A DNA stretch of 64,000 bases from Oleiphilaceae bacterium (GTDB lineage Bacteria > Pseudomonadota > Gammaproteobacteria > Pseudomonadales > Oleiphilaceae): positions 1 through 64,000 of the forward strand of contig JAKVBL010000008.1 of the NCBI GenBank assembly GCA_022447365.1. The letters are read 5' to 3'. The notes beneath the pieces are model-generated. The model had not been told where the DNA came from. It did not search any database and worked only from the letters and a program-made list of their open reading frames with translations. Position numbers and translations under genes: made by a program. The first letter of the stretch is position 1. The number at the start of each line of letters is the position of its first letter. Positions 6,027 through 19,079 of this stretch are shown here, piece by piece.

Positions 6027-8094
6027 TAGATAGCTGCTAACGAGTAATGCAAACAATCCATTGAGCGAAGCCCAGCCGGCCGCCCCAGCTTTAGTTGCAA
6101 CTTTTGTTTCAGCTCCGGCTCTTGCTCCGGAATTGATTTGCACTGTTACTTTAGCAGGAGGGCTATGCTTCAGTCCGTTATCAACCGCATCATAAAAGAA
6201 TTCATCGCTACCTATATATCCGGGGTCTGGGATAAAAGTGAAACTGCCATCCAAATTAATCGTGACAGCGCCATGGATTGGAGCTTTATGAAGCCTTGCT
6301 TCTAGGCACAATTATAAAGGTGCTGTTGTATTTTGATCGTCTGAATCATTCTCAAGAAGTCCTGGGGCGGGGCGATCTAGGGTTTCACCTTCGTGAATGG
6401 TATAGCTGTCCGCGCCCGCAGTAGGTTGTTGGTTGCTAGGAATACTTATCCATCCAGTAGAGACTACATCAATAGTTACATAAGCTGATTTTCCCGATAG
6501 CTCATATTCAAATTGGTCTTGCCCGTAGTATCCGTTGTTAGACATATAATCGAACGAGCCATCAGGGTTCAGCGTCACAGTTCCATGAAGCGTTTGGGCT
6601 TTGAGTGAAACGCTGAGACCTCCTGGTGTTGAATCATTGGCTTAGCACCCCGTTAGCGGTCGAAACAATTAAATTCACCCCTTCATTTGTTTGGTAATGA
6701 TCTGCATGCGCATAAAGTGTCTCATGCTTTTCATATGCGCCTATATCGACGGATGCGCCTTGTGCGCGGAGCTCTCCAAGAAGGTCTTCAGAGATTGGTG
6801 CTCCATCTCCGTAGAGTGCATCTGCGGTATTTCCTTGATCGACTAAGGGAGTGGATAAGGCGTTAGGGACGAAACAATTTCTATTGAAGCTTGCATTGAC
6901 GCAATGAAGCGGGGACAGATTGAGCGCTGAGTCATCACCGTTGATACGGGATAAATAGTTGTTATCGTTTACCGCTCGCGCGAATACTCCAGTATCGTCC
7001 CAGTTCGCGGGATAAACTAAAGGTATTGTGTTTGTTGCCGAGTTGGTAGAAAGAAGAAGATTGTTGCGTGCAATCAGCTGCGCACTTCCCGCTAATTCAA
7101 TGTGTGTTCCTTGAAAGATTTGTCCGATATTGTTGATTGTTTTCGACGTGTAGTACCAGGTGCTGTTAGTTAACGTTAAATCTCCGTCTATCACTTTGAT
7201 CGCGCGAGTAGGGGTTGCATCACGCCCATCATAAACTGAATTACTGATTTCTACGCTAGCGTTTTTGAATTCAAGCGCACCCGAATCTAAACCATCAAAA
7301 TAGGAATCACGGATAATAACGTTCTTGCTTGTACTGTCAGTCATTGATACTAAGCGGTCAGAAACGACCCTGATAGCGCGGTTAGAGTTGTTCGAAAAGG
7401 CAGAATTAATAATGGTGAGATCGTTGTTGATGACGAGATCTTGTTGTCCGTTGTTGACGAGATTATCAAAGATCAAACTATCTTTGATTGTAAGAGAACC
7501 TCCGAGACCATGCACAATTAACAAGTCACTAGAACGTTGGCATACGAAGCCATAGATCGCGACGTTATCAAGTGTTACGTTGGCATTATCCGTATTGATA
7601 AACGTACTCATTCGGGTAAAGGCTAGATTCTCGATGCGAACATCAAGTGTCCGGCCCGCGCCATTTGCCCGGTTTACACGAAATAGCGTGCTGACTGGCT
7701 TGAGAATTGTTGCCCCGCCACCGCCTGGACCTTGATCAAACGGATAGCCCACATTTGTGAGGCCCGCAGTCGTAATCTAATGTTGGTGGTCATCGATAAC
7801 GGGGCGTGAACTTCCAAGACCTTTGATCGTAATATCGTCAGTTACAAGAATTGGATTCTCAAAAGTGTAACGGCTTGAGCCGCCACCGGTAACGGGAACA
7901 ATTGGGTTGCTGCTATCAAAGGAGCCCGGGACTTCAACAATATCTGCGCCTGGGTTGTTGTTTGCTTGCTCTATCGCCCAGCGTAAAGATCCATTACCGC
8001 TCGACTTGGAATTCGTTACTTTATAGCTTGCCGCATGTGAAAAGCTTGAAATGCAGACGACAACTAGACCGACAATAACGCTGTAGAGACTCAT
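5382..8094 (-). pseudogene. Rhombotarget-like secreted protein pseudogene
   Basis: Reconstructed, this is a secreted protein of about 700 residues plus a beta-barrel. It has a signal peptide (VIVGLVVVCISSFSHA), a CSLREA-like GSLRWAIEQANNNPGADIVEV start, a right-handed parallel beta-helix (about 7780-6700) and two cadherin-like repeats of the type HGTVTLNPDGSFDY and HGAVTINLDGSFTF. A GlyGly-CTERM-like tail (AGAAGWASLNGLFALLVSSY, then MSKRNKH) ends near 6005. Lesions: in-frame TAG at 7779-7777, one extra C near 6637-6640 (frame restored as SNDSTPGGLSVSL), and in-frame TAA at 6314-6312. The layout and the neighbouring rhombosortase match rhombotarget proteins sorted by type II secretion and RrtA. 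The family name is inferred from domain order. Confidence 0.8.
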
Positions 8095-8263
8095 TCATAG
8101 TGTCCAAAATTGATCAATGACAATATATAACTGTAGTTGATTCTAGGTGTTTTGCGCTAAGTACTTGTTCTCATTAGGAAAAGACCATCATCGAATTTAT
8201 CGAAGCGTGAATACCAATGATGATAATGAAAATTGTTAGGGTAAGTATGGGGGAGCGGAGGCG

Positions 8264-9269
8264 CTATTTGGGAGGGTGAGCAATGTGCATGGCGAGTTGC
8301 TCGATTAAAAGCCACGCAGGCTCCGATCCAAACACGCCTTTTGATGCGTCATCGATTTTCTTAAGCATGAGCGTAAGATCGTTAATGCTTTTGGTGTTTA
8401 AGCGTTTTGCAGCCGAGACATAGTCTGCTTGCTGCTGGGCAAAGATGCGTTTGCCCTTAAGGTAGGCGTCAACGCGTTGTTGTTGCCCAATAAGAGGAAT
8501 CAAACCTTCAAGCACACGGACGTCACGACTAAGTGGCCAGATCATAGTGATTGGCAGATTACCTTCAGCTTTCAAATGACCAACTATGCTCGCAGTTTTT
8601 TTTGCTTGGCCACTAAGCATGGCTTTACTTAAATCAAATACGTCATAGCGAGCAGAGTCTTTGACTTCGTCCAAGATCATGCCAACGCTAATTGTGTTGT
8701 TGCCATGTAAAATTGCGAGTTTGTCTAGCTCTTGTTTCGCCGCGAGCGGGTTGCCCTCTAGGCGAGACGATAAAATTTCGAGCGCATCATAATCAATATT
8801 GAGCTTTAGTTTATTGGCGCGTTGACGCATGAATGTGAGAGTTTGCTGTGGTTTGATAGGCCACACTTGAGTTATGACCCCTAACTTATCAATGGCTTTA
8901 CACCATTTAGCGCTACCGAGTGTCTTCTTATCAATTTTGCCCGCTTCGATTATCAGAACAGTGTCTTCAGGTGGTGCTTCGAGATATTGAACGAGTTTTT
9001 TTGAGCCTTCGGTACCGGGTTTGCCATTCGGCAATTTGAGCTCAATGATCCGCTTGGTTGCGAAAAGTGAGAGGGCATTACCTTCTTCTTGGAGAGTTTG
9101 CCAGTCGAAGCCCCGCTCAACCCGCAATACTTGTCGTTCGTCATAGCCTTGAGCTCGCGCCGCCGCGCGAATTTCATCTACGGCTTCTAATTGCAGCAGA
9201 GGTTCTTCGCCGCTGACCATGTAAACGGGCTTCAAGCCGCTTTTTAATTGCTGAGGAAGTTGTTCAGGT

Positions 9270-9280
<11 letters not shown>
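8264..9280 (-). CDS. holA: DNA polymerase III subunit delta
   Basis: This 338-residue delta subunit of the clamp loader opens the beta sliding clamp. It has the usual length and the N-terminal pattern MQVKPEQLPQQLKSGLKPVY followed by VSGEEPLLQLEA, corresponding to the family's P-loop-like but non-ATP-binding strand. The AAA+ lid and the C-terminal collar domain (RYDVFDLSKAMLSGQ, then SAKRLNTKSINDLTLMLKKID) follow. Its start overlaps the lptE stop by 11 bp, and it is the last gene of the leuS-lptE-holA operon, a standard gammaproteobacterial arrangement. Confidence 0.95.
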
Positions 9281-12417
<3,137 letters not shown>

Positions 12418-12523
12418 CTATAGTGCGGTGCAAAAATGGGCACATAGTCTATCTTAGTTTTATGTGTGGGTGTAGACGCTTCAAACCACAAAACGACAAC
12501 AAAAATAATTGGTGAATGTTGTT

Positions 12524-12542
12524 GATAATGATTCGTATTGCG
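12524..12542 (+). promoter_or_regulatory. Candidate Fur box upstream of bfd
   Basis: GATAATGATTCGTATTGCG matches the left half of the 19-bp Fur consensus (GATAATGATAATCATTATC) exactly for nine bases. A further ATCATTTGC-type half lies just downstream. It sits 38 bp before the bfd start, suggesting iron repression of bfd and possibly of the bacterioferritin genes behind it. Confidence 0.65.
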
Positions 12543-12579
12543 ACTATCATTTGCTCCGTTGTTTAAGTGAGCGAAAATA

Positions 12580-12792
12580 ATGTTAGTTTGTTTGTGTAAA
12601 GGTGTTTCTGACAGAGATATTCATTCTTTGATGGATGAAGGCAAAACCTCTTTTCGTCAGGTGCGCAATGAACTGGGTGTGGCGACAAGTTGTGGTCAGT
12701 GTGCATGTACTACTAAAGAAATTATAGAAAATAGATTGGCTCAAGATAACGACAATACTTCTCTCGACTTAGCCTACGCTGCAGTCATCTAA
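12580..12792 (+). CDS. bfd: Bacterioferritin-associated ferredoxin
   Basis: This 70-residue [2Fe-2S] protein reduces the haem of bacterioferritin so that stored iron leaves the core. The four cluster ligands of the BFD fold are visible: CLC at residues 4 and 6, and CGQC near 38-41 (TSCGQCACTTKEI). Length and the LVCLCKGVSDRDI start are typical. A Fur box precedes it and a second one lies between it and the two bacterioferritin genes, so it would be induced in iron starvation, when iron must be released. This grouping supports direct partnership with both Bfr subunits. Confidence 0.95.
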   Translation: MLVCLCKGVSDRDIHSLMDEGKTSFRQVRNELGVATSCGQCACTTKEIIENRLAQDNDNTSLDLAYAAVI

Positions 12793-12794
12793 CT

Positions 12795-12816
12795 GATACT
12801 GATTCGTATCATTATT
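12795..12816 (+). promoter_or_regulatory. Candidate Fur box before bacterioferritin genes
   Basis: GATACTGATTCGTATCATTA and following TT resemble the Fur consensus and include the inverted repeat GATAC/GTATC. It starts three bases after the bfd stop and about 65 bp before the first bacterioferritin start, so the ferritin pair may have a separate Fur-responsive promoter. Confidence 0.6.
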
Positions 12817-12881
12817 CTCAACTTTTCAATAACTTAAACCTTGCATATACTTGCCCTGATTCTTTCGAAGGGAGGTTTGCT

Positions 12882-13355
12882 ATGCAAGGTGATGTATCGG
12901 TTATTCAAAAATTAAACGATGTGCTCGCGGATGAGCTTATATCGATCAATCAATATTTTCTTCATGCGCGAATGGCTAAGAACTGGGGATTATCAGTTCT
13001 TGATAAGGTCGAGTACAAAAAATCTATCAAGGATATGAAACAAGCGGACGCGCTTATTGAGCGTATCTTGTTCTTGGAAGGTATCCCCAATCTCCAAAAA
13101 TTAGGCAAGCTGTATATTGGCGAAGATGTTCCCGAGATTCTGTCTTGCGACTTGAGGTTTCAGACGCAGTCTTTGGCAACCCTTCGCGATGCGATCGAGC
13201 ACTGCGAATCACAGCGCGATTATGTGAGTAGAGATGTCTTGCGCGAACTTTTGAGCTATGAGGAAGAGCATTTCGATTGGATTGAAACTCAGCGAGATCT
13301 CATCGAAAAGATGGGGCTCGAGAACTATACGCAATCATTGCTAGGCGAAGAATAG
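12882..13355 (+). CDS. bfr: Bacterioferritin, haem-binding subunit
   Basis: This 157-residue ferritin-like four-helix protein stores iron in a 24-subunit shell. The haem ligand Met52 is present, but the ferroxidase centre is degenerate: Glu18, Glu127 and His130 stay, while the positions equal to E. coli Glu51, His54 and Glu94 are Asp51, Gln54 and Gln94. It should therefore bind haem at subunit interfaces but oxidise iron poorly. The next gene has the opposite pattern, so the two probably form a mixed shell, as known for paired Bfr subunits of Neisseria and Pseudomonas. A strong AGGGAGG ribosome site precedes ATG 12882. Confidence 0.93.
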   Translation: MQGDVSVIQKLNDVLADELISINQYFLHARMAKNWGLSVLDKVEYKKSIKDMKQADALIERILFLEGIPNLQKLGKLYIGEDVPEILSCDLRFQTQSLATLRDAIEHCESQRDYVSRDVLRELLSYEEEHFDWIETQRDLIEKMGLENYTQSLLGEE

Positions 13356-13365
13356 GGGTTTTGAA

Positions 13366-13833
13366 ATGAAAGGTAATCAAAAAGTTGTCGATACATTGAG
13401 CAAACTTCTTGCTGGCGAACTCACCGCGGTCGATCAGTATTTTATCCATTCACGCATGTACGAAGACTGGGGGCTCAATAAGCTTTATGAGCGTCTTGAT
13501 CATGAGCGTGAGGAAGAAACTGATCATGCTGACCAAATGATCCGTCGCATTTTATTTCTCGAAGGAACACCAAATCTTGGAGTACGAGAGCCTCTCAATG
13601 TTGGAGCTGACGTTGTTTCAATGCTGAAAAGTGATTTAGAAGTTGAGTACTCTGTTATTCAAAATCTTAAGGATGCGATCGCTCTCTGTGAGCAAGAACG
13701 TGATTATGAAACACGAGAAATGCTTCTGGGTCAGCTAAAAGACTCAGAGGAAGATCATGCCTATTGGCTGGAGAAGCAACTTGGTCTTATCGATAAAATT
13801 GGATTGCCCAATTATTTACAGTCGATGATGTAA
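13366..13833 (+). CDS. bfr: Bacterioferritin, ferroxidase subunit
   Basis: This 155-residue bacterioferritin retains the complete di-iron ferroxidase set (Glu18, Glu51, His54, Glu94, Glu128 and His131 in its own numbering) but has Thr52 in place of the haem-ligand methionine. It should oxidise Fe(II) but not bind haem unless the partner subunit supplies the ligand. The gene lies ten bases after the first bacterioferritin gene with a shared ribosome-site arrangement, so both are co-translated. One residue is inserted before the last helix compared with its partner. A strong terminator follows. Confidence 0.93.
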   Translation: MKGNQKVVDTLSKLLAGELTAVDQYFIHSRMYEDWGLNKLYERLDHEREEETDHADQMIRRILFLEGTPNLGVREPLNVGADVVSMLKSDLEVEYSVIQNLKDAIALCEQERDYETREMLLGQLKDSEEDHAYWLEKQLGLIDKIGLPNYLQSMM

Positions 13834-13850
13834 GGCTGAATTGTGTAGGA

Positions 13851-13876
13851 AAAACGCGGTTTTTTAGCCGCGTTTT
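13851..13876. terminator. Bidirectional terminator between bfr and lnt
   Basis: AAAACGCGG (13851-13859) pairs perfectly with CCGCGTTTT (13868-13876) across an 8-base loop and is followed by a T-run on the plus strand, with A-rich DNA before it serving the minus strand. It ends both convergent units. The lnt stop codon (13866-13864) lies inside the loop. Confidence 0.9.
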
Positions 13877-15375
13877 TTTATGCCGAAAGATATGACTAGA
13901 ATTAATAAGCAGAAGATGAGTGTAGGTAGTGAGCCGAGCTTAGTGAATGGTGTGCTGCCTGCAAATGTCTTCACTCTTCCTTCGAGTGTTGCTTGCTTAA
14001 ATTGAGGGATGGATGCGCTAATTTTTCCCGTTTCGTCGATAATTGCGGTTAAACCGTTGTTAGTTGCTCGAATCATGTATTTACCATTTTCGGCTGCACG
14101 AATTTGCGCGAGTTGTAAGTGTTGGTGTGGGCCAATAGATGCGCCAAACCACGCGTCGTTACTAATGGTAATTAAATAATCTGCGTTCGCGGCACGCGAT
14201 GCCACAAAATCTGGATAAACCACCTCATAGCAAATAAAGGGTGACGTTAGATTTCCATTTTGGCGCAATAGCTCTTGATCTTGCTTTCCTTTGCGAAAAT
14301 CTGACATTGGTAGGTCGAAAAACGCGATTAGACCTCTAAGTATGTCTTGTAGAGGTACGTACTCTCCAAAAGGCACAAGCTTTTGCTTGTGGTAGATGCC
14401 CGAGGCATCGCCAATTCCAATAATGCTGTTGTGCATCACAGGACGCTTTGCTTCAGCGTCCCAGCCTCGATAAGGAATGCCGGTAATGATAGACGTGTTG
14501 TTGGCTGTCGCCTGTTTCGACATTTTGTTTAGCAAAGGTTTTGCTTGGTTGTAGAAAGCAGGAAGAGCTGTCTCTGGCCAAACAATCAGATCTTTATCCC
14601 ATTGCGCTGCTGACATCTGTTCTAGCAATGCAACTGTTTTAGGTTTTTGTGCGCGTTTCCACTTAAGTTCTTGAGGTATATTAAGCTGCAGTAGCGCGAC
14701 ATTGATGTCTTGGTTCTGATCTTTTGTCCAAGTAACGTGGTTTAAAGCTACGGGAGCTAGCCATAGCGCTATCAATAGTCCCGCTATTGGCCCTGCGATT
14801 CGAAGTGATGGCTTATTAAATAGGAGAAGTGCTAGCCCTGAAGTGATTGCTAGAACAAGCGTTATCCCATAGCTACCGATTACTGGATAGTAACCATGTA
14901 GTGGGCCATGAAGTTGGGTATCCCCAACAAACAGCCAAGGGAAGCCTGTAAGAAATACACTTCGAACGAGATCGTTTAAGGTCCACAATGCTGCGAAGAG
15001 TAAGGTGTTAAGTTCGGCTTGTTTAGTCTTTAGCTTTGCATACACATAAAACATCGCGCCATGGAATAAGCCTAAGAATGCGACGAATAGTAGCGTCAGA
15101 ATTCCCGCCAAAGCTGGGTGCGCATGGCCATAGGTATTTATGCTCACGTACACCCAAGATGCGCCGCTAGCAAACAAGCCGAAGCCAAACAGCCATCCCT
15201 GATAAAAAGCACGTTTCCCTGTTAGTAAATGATTTGAAGATAGTGCTTTTGTAATGAATAAAAAAGCGACAAGCGAAATGGTGCTTGCGGGCCAAAAATT
15301 GAATGGACTTAGACCTAAGGTCTGTAATGCGCCTGCTACAAAAATAGCAAGCGAGCAGAGAAGTGTTGCTCGCAT
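13864..15375 (-). CDS. lnt: Apolipoprotein N-acyltransferase
   Basis: This 503-residue inner-membrane enzyme adds the third acyl chain to the N-terminal cysteine of lipoproteins, allowing Lol export. About six to seven hydrophobic helices fill residues 1-210, followed by a periplasmic nitrilase-like domain. The catalytic triad is visible as Glu in VWPETALPAF, Lys in KQKLVPFGEYVPLQ and Cys in PFICYEVVYPD. A final membrane helix (LPTLIFCLLILVISFGIKK) anchors the end. It follows corC in the miaB-ybeZ-ybeY-corC-lnt operon; its last codons form one arm of the terminator shared with the bfr genes. Confidence 0.97.
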   Translation of the reverse strand: MRATLLCSLAIFVAGALQTLGLSPFNFWPASTISLVAFLFITKALSSNHLLTGKRAFYQGWLFGFGLFASGASWVYVSINTYGHAHPALAGILTLLFVAFLGLFHGAMFYVYAKLKTKQAELNTLLFAALWTLNDLVRSVFLTGFPWLFVGDTQLHGPLHGYYPVIGSYGITLVLAITSGLALLLFNKPSLRIAGPIAGLLIALWLAPVALNHVTWTKDQNQDINVALLQLNIPQELKWKRAQKPKTVALLEQMSAAQWDKDLIVWPETALPAFYNQAKPLLNKMSKQATANNTSIITGIPYRGWDAEAKRPVMHNSIIGIGDASGIYHKQKLVPFGEYVPLQDILRGLIAFFDLPMSDFRKGKQDQELLRQNGNLTSPFICYEVVYPDFVASRAANADYLITISNDAWFGASIGPHQHLQLAQIRAAENGKYMIRATNNGLTAIIDETGKISASIPQFKQATLEGRVKTFAGSTPFTKLGSLPTLIFCLLILVISFGIKKRG

Positions 15376-15408
15376 TTTTGACTCGCTAGCGCTTCAGCGC
15401 GCTTTTAT

Positions 15409-16245
15409 TTATTTTTCGAATTTTAAAAGACGTACTGTGCGGCTATCCGCGTTTAATACGGTGACTTTGAATCCTTCGAACAGCGTTTCGTCCCCCCGAT
15501 TTGGAAGGCAGCCGAAGCTTTTGATGACGCAGCCGCCGATGGTATCGAATTCATCATCAGGAATAAATGTGCCGAAGTGGTCGTTGAACTCTTCCACTGA
15601 TGTGAGTGCTTTAACCGTCGACTCTGAATCGCTTAGAAGCTTAATATTCGCTTCCTCTTCGATATCGTGCTCATCTTCAATTTCGCCAACAATCTGTTCA
15701 AGAACATCTTCGATGGTTACTAAGCCCGACGTGACACCATACTCGTCAATGACGATAGCCATGTGAATACGTTTTTTCTTAAAGTCTTTTAGTAGCTCGT
15801 TTAAGCGTTTGCTCTCTGGAATTTTAGAAGCAGGTCGAATCAGCTCTTGGATGTCCTGACGCTTGAGTTCACCCTTAAGTGCGAGCGGTAGCAGGTCTTT
15901 AGCTAGCAAAACGCCTTCTACTTCATCATTTGATTCGCCGAATACTGGAAAACGGGAGTGCGCTGATTCGATGATGCTGCCGATGTAGTCTTCAGGATCA
16001 GCGTTAAGTTTGATGGCGATCATTTGTGAGCGAGGGATCATTACTTCACGCGCTTGCATTTGCGTGACTTGAATTGCGCCTTCAATGATGCTCAGAGCGT
16101 CGCTATCAAGAACGTTGCGCTGCTCGCTGTCTCGAAGTAATTCGAGAAGTTCTTCTGTGTTCTCAGGTTGATCGGAGAAAGCCTGAGAGATTCGTTCTAG
16201 CCAGCTCTTTGAAGCTGGCCCGGTACTCGGAGTGTCGTCGTTCAT
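15409..16245 (-). CDS. corC: CorC/HlyC family CBS-domain protein
   Basis: This 278-residue cytosolic protein has two CBS domains (about residues 65-185: AREVMIPRSQMIAIK, then RIHMAIVIDEYGVTSGLVTIEDVLEQIVGEIEDE) and a CorC_HlyC transporter-associated domain at the C-terminus (EEFNDHFGTF to VRLLKFEK). Homologues (YbeX) are tied to magnesium and cobalt resistance and to ribosome maturation. It lacks the membrane DUF21 domain of longer CNNM-type relatives, as usual for YbeX. It lies between ybeY and lnt, the standard order. Confidence 0.95.
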   Translation of the reverse strand: MNDDTPSTGPASKSWLERISQAFSDQPENTEELLELLRDSEQRNVLDSDALSIIEGAIQVTQMQAREVMIPRSQMIAIKLNADPEDYIGSIIESAHSRFPVFGESNDEVEGVLLAKDLLPLALKGELKRQDIQELIRPASKIPESKRLNELLKDFKKKRIHMAIVIDEYGVTSGLVTIEDVLEQIVGEIEDEHDIEEEANIKLLSDSESTVKALTSVEEFNDHFGTFIPDDEFDTIGGCVIKSFGCLPNRGDETLFEGFKVTVLNADSRTVRLLKFEK

Positions 16246-16265
16246 TAGTAGAACTAGTTTGCCTC

Positions 16266-16715
16266 TTACAAATAAGGATTATCGTAGCCTAAATCAGAGA
16301 GAATCGTAATTTCAAGTCTTTCCATCTCTTCAGCCTCGTCATCGTGAATGTGGTCATATCCTTGAAGGTGAAGCGTTCCGTGAATCACCATGTGCGCCCA
16401 ATGCGCTTCCAGTTGTTTATCTTGTTCTTTTGCTTCTAGCTCAACAACGGGCTTACAGATAACTAGATCGCCAAGTAAATCGATCTCCACAAACTCGGGA
16501 GCTTCGAATGGGAATGACAATACGTTAGTCGATTTATCTTTACCGCGATACTCAAAATTAAGTGCGTGCGATTCTTCTTCTTCAACGATGCGTATCGTCA
16601 TCTCGAGATGTTTCTCTCCCTGATACGCAGCGTTTGCCCAGCGCTCGAACTGATCAAGTGGAGGAAAATCGTTGTTACCGATTTCGATCTGTAAATCGAT
16701 TGTGAGTTTGCTCAT
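16266..16715 (-). CDS. ybeY: Endoribonuclease YbeY
   Basis: This metal-dependent RNase takes part in 16S rRNA 3' end maturation and 70S ribosome quality control. The zinc site [11 protein letters not shown] near the C-terminus supplies the three histidines of the H-x3-H-x5-H family motif. The central [12 protein letters not shown] segment is also diagnostic. The frame is open further upstream, but ATG 16715, one base after the ybeZ stop, gives the normal start [14 protein letters not shown] and 149 residues. Tight coupling with ybeZ and corC supports a shared ribosome-related role. Confidence 0.95.
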   Translation of the reverse strand: MSKLTIDLQIEIGNNDFPPLDQFERWANAAYQGEKHLEMTIRIVEEEESHALNFEYRGKDKSTNVLSFPFEAPEFVEIDLLGDLVICKPVVELEAKEQDKQLEAHWAHMVIHGTLHLQGYDHIHDDEAEEMERLEITILSDLGYDNPYL

Positions 16716-16716
16716 C

Positions 16717-17706
16717 TTAGCTCTGCTTTGCGTCGTGTTTGTCGTATGCTTCGACAATGCGCTGAACTAGAGGATGGCGCACTACGTCGGCCGAATTGAA
16801 ATTCGTGACGCTGATGCCGGCAACATTGTTCAAGATTGTTTGGCATTCAGCGAGCCCGGACTTGGCGCCTTTAGGTAAGTCGGTTTGTGTAATGTCGCCA
16901 GTTATGATGGCGGTAGACCCAAAGCCGATACGTGTTAAAAACATTTTCATTTGCTCTGGTGTCGTGTTTTGGCTTTCATCCAGAATAATAAACGCGTTAT
17001 TCAAGGTGCGCCCCCGCATAAACGCGAGTGGTGCGATTTCAATGACGTTTTTCTCGATTAGGCGCGCAACCTGCTCAAAGCCCAGCATGTCGTATAGTGC
17101 GTCATAAAGAGGGCGTAAGTAGGGGTCTACTTTTTGTGCTAGATCACCAGGGAGAAAACCGAGCTTCTCGCCGGCTTCTACAGCAGGACGTACCAAAAGA
17201 ATTCGTTTTACTTCTTCTTTTTGTAAGGCTTCAACCGCACAAGCTACCGCGAGATAAGTTTTACCCGTGCCGGCGGGTCCAATACCGAAATTAATATCGT
17301 GCTGTTTGACGCGCTGAAGATACAAGATTTGATTTTGATTCCGCGCTTTGACTTGTAACTTAGGTGTTTTAATCACCGCATGAATATCGTTCATTGGCTG
17401 TGAAGTGACGAGCTCGTGCGCAGCTTCTTGAATATACAGTTGAACCTTTTCCAAAGAAATGTCGGGGGAGTGTTCAGTATCACGGTACAAATGCATCAGT
17501 ATATTGAGACATGCTTGAGCTCGGGAATCATCTGTTGATGAAATGCTAAACAGCGCTCCGCGACGATTGATGCGTACGAGCAGTCGTTTTTCTAGATACT
17601 TGATGTTCTCATCAAATGGTCCGCAAAGCAGCGAAAGCCTCTGGTTGTCTTCAGGGCTCAAGTGCAAAGTCTTCTTTACACCTGTTGCAATAGAGCTAGT
17701 AGTCAT
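16717..17706 (-). CDS. ybeZ: PhoH-like ATPase YbeZ
   Basis: This 329-residue PhoH-family P-loop NTPase has an N-terminal KH-like region (residues about 1-100), Walker [12 protein letters not shown] and Walker [10 protein letters not shown]. Homologues bind YbeY and act with it on ribosomal RNA. The frame extends upstream to 17778 inside miaB, but ATG 17706 (MTTSSIATG) gives the family's usual length and overlaps the miaB stop by 11 bp, implying translational coupling. No strong ribosome site is visible. Confidence 0.93.
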   Translation of the reverse strand: MTTSSIATGVKKTLHLSPEDNQRLSLLCGPFDENIKYLEKRLLVRINRRGALFSISSTDDSRAQACLNILMHLYRDTEHSPDISLEKVQLYIQEAAHELVTSQPMNDIHAVIKTPKLQVKARNQNQILYLQRVKQHDINFGIGPAGTGKTYLAVACAVEALQKEEVKRILLVRPAVEAGEKLGFLPGDLAQKVDPYLRPLYDALYDMLGFEQVARLIEKNVIEIAPLAFMRGRTLNNAFIILDESQNTTPEQMKMFLTRIGFGSTAIITGDITQTDLPKGAKSGLAECQTILNNVAGISVTNFNSADVVRHPLVQRIVEAYDKHDAKQS

Positions 17707-19048
17707 TGTCGTCAATACGTTCGCCACGCAATGAGTTCGGATAAGCATCAACGATATCGACATCGATGAACCGACCAATTAGTGCAGAGTCGCTCCGATC
17801 TTGGTTTGCTTTGAAGTTGACCACGCGGTTGTTCTCAGTACGACCTTGCATTTCGCCTGGGTCTTTCTTAGAAAATCCAGTGACTAAAATGCGTTGTTGA
17901 GTACCGACCATGCGACGACTAATTTCATGTGCTTGTTGCGTAATGCGTTGCTGTAGTATGTGCAGGCGTTGTTTCTTCACTTCTTCTGATGTTTCGTCTG
18001 CTAGATCCGCAGCAGGTGTTCCAGGTCGAGCGCTGTAGATAAAGCTGAAAGATGTATCGAAGCCAATGTCGTTGATAAGCTTCATTGTATCTTCAAAGTC
18101 TTTTTCCGTTTCGCCCGGGAAGCCAATAATAAAGTCAGACGAAATGCTGATATCTGGACGATGCTTGCGTAAACGACGAATTTTAGATTTGTACTCTAAC
18201 GCCATATGGCCGCGTTTCATTGCGGCCAAAATGCGATCGCTACCGCTTTGTACAGGAAGGTGCAGATGGCTTACGAGTTCCGGGACTGTTGCGTAAACAT
18301 CAATCAATGCATCACTAAACTCAACAGGATGTGACGTGGTGTAACGAATACGATCGATCCCTTCAATGCCAGAGATAATGGTGATCAGCTCGGCAAGGTC
18401 CATGATGTCATCATCATGCGTGTTACCTTGATAGGCATTAACATTCTGACCCAGGAGGTTGATTTCACGTACGCCTTGTTCCGCAAGGTGGGCTACTTCC
18501 GCAATAACGTCGTCAGCTGGGCGACTGACTTCTTCGCCTCGGGTATATGGTACGACGCAAAATGTGCAATATTTACTGCAGCCTTCCATGATTGAAACGA
18601 ATGCTGATGGTCCATCTACGCCAGGTGCAGGTAGATGATCGAACTTCTCTACTTCTGGGAAGGTGATATCCACAACACCTACATCAGAAGTCTTGGATGC
18701 ATCAATCATCTCTGGAAGGCGATGAAGTGTTTGTGGACCGAATATTACATCAACATATGGGGCGCGATCTCGGATAGCTTCGCCTTCTTGGCTTGCTACG
18801 CAGCCGCCAACGCCGATCGTCAGTTCTGGATTTGTTTCTTTTAACTTCTTCCAACGACCAAGTTGGTGGAAAACCTTTTCTTGTGCTTTTTCACGAATAG
18901 AACAAGTGTTCAGCAACAAAATGTCTGCATCGTCAGGAGTGTCTGTCAACTCAACATCTTGATCGTCTTGAAGTAGATCTGCCATGCGCGCTGAATCATA
19001 TTCGTTCATTTGGCAACCATGGGTTTTGATAAACAGCTTTTTGGTCAT
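17696..19048 (-). CDS. miaB: tRNA-2-methylthio-N6-dimethylallyladenosine synthase
   Basis: This 450-residue radical-SAM methylthiotransferase converts i6A37 to ms2i6A37 in tRNAs reading UNN codons. The N-terminal UPF0004 domain carries three cluster cysteines ([22 protein letters not shown]), the radical-SAM triad is CSKYCTFC near residue 155, and a TRAM domain closes the protein ([19 protein letters not shown]). Length is typical. It is the first gene of the miaB-ybeZ-ybeY-corC-lnt operon, with a TATAAT box about 45 bp upstream on its own strand. Confidence 0.97.
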   Translation of the reverse strand: MTKKLFIKTHGCQMNEYDSARMADLLQDDQDVELTDTPDDADILLLNTCSIREKAQEKVFHQLGRWKKLKETNPELTIGVGGCVASQEGEAIRDRAPYVDVIFGPQTLHRLPEMIDASKTSDVGVVDITFPEVEKFDHLPAPGVDGPSAFVSIMEGCSKYCTFCVVPYTRGEEVSRPADDVIAEVAHLAEQGVREINLLGQNVNAYQGNTHDDDIMDLAELITIISGIEGIDRIRYTTSHPVEFSDALIDVYATVPELVSHLHLPVQSGSDRILAAMKRGHMALEYKSKIRRLRKHRPDISISSDFIIGFPGETEKDFEDTMKLINDIGFDTSFSFIYSARPGTPAADLADETSEEVKKQRLHILQQRITQQAHEISRRMVGTQQRILVTGFSKKDPGEMQGRTENNRVVNFKANQDRSDSALIGRFIDVDIVDAYPNSLRGERIDDNDY

Positions 19049-19079
19049 CGAAACTCTTAATACTCTTACGTGAAAAAAA

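Noticed and set aside
8200-8235. Fur-box-like GATGATAATG sequence upstream of 8264
   Set aside because: Only one half-site fits and it lies behind holA rather than before an iron gene.
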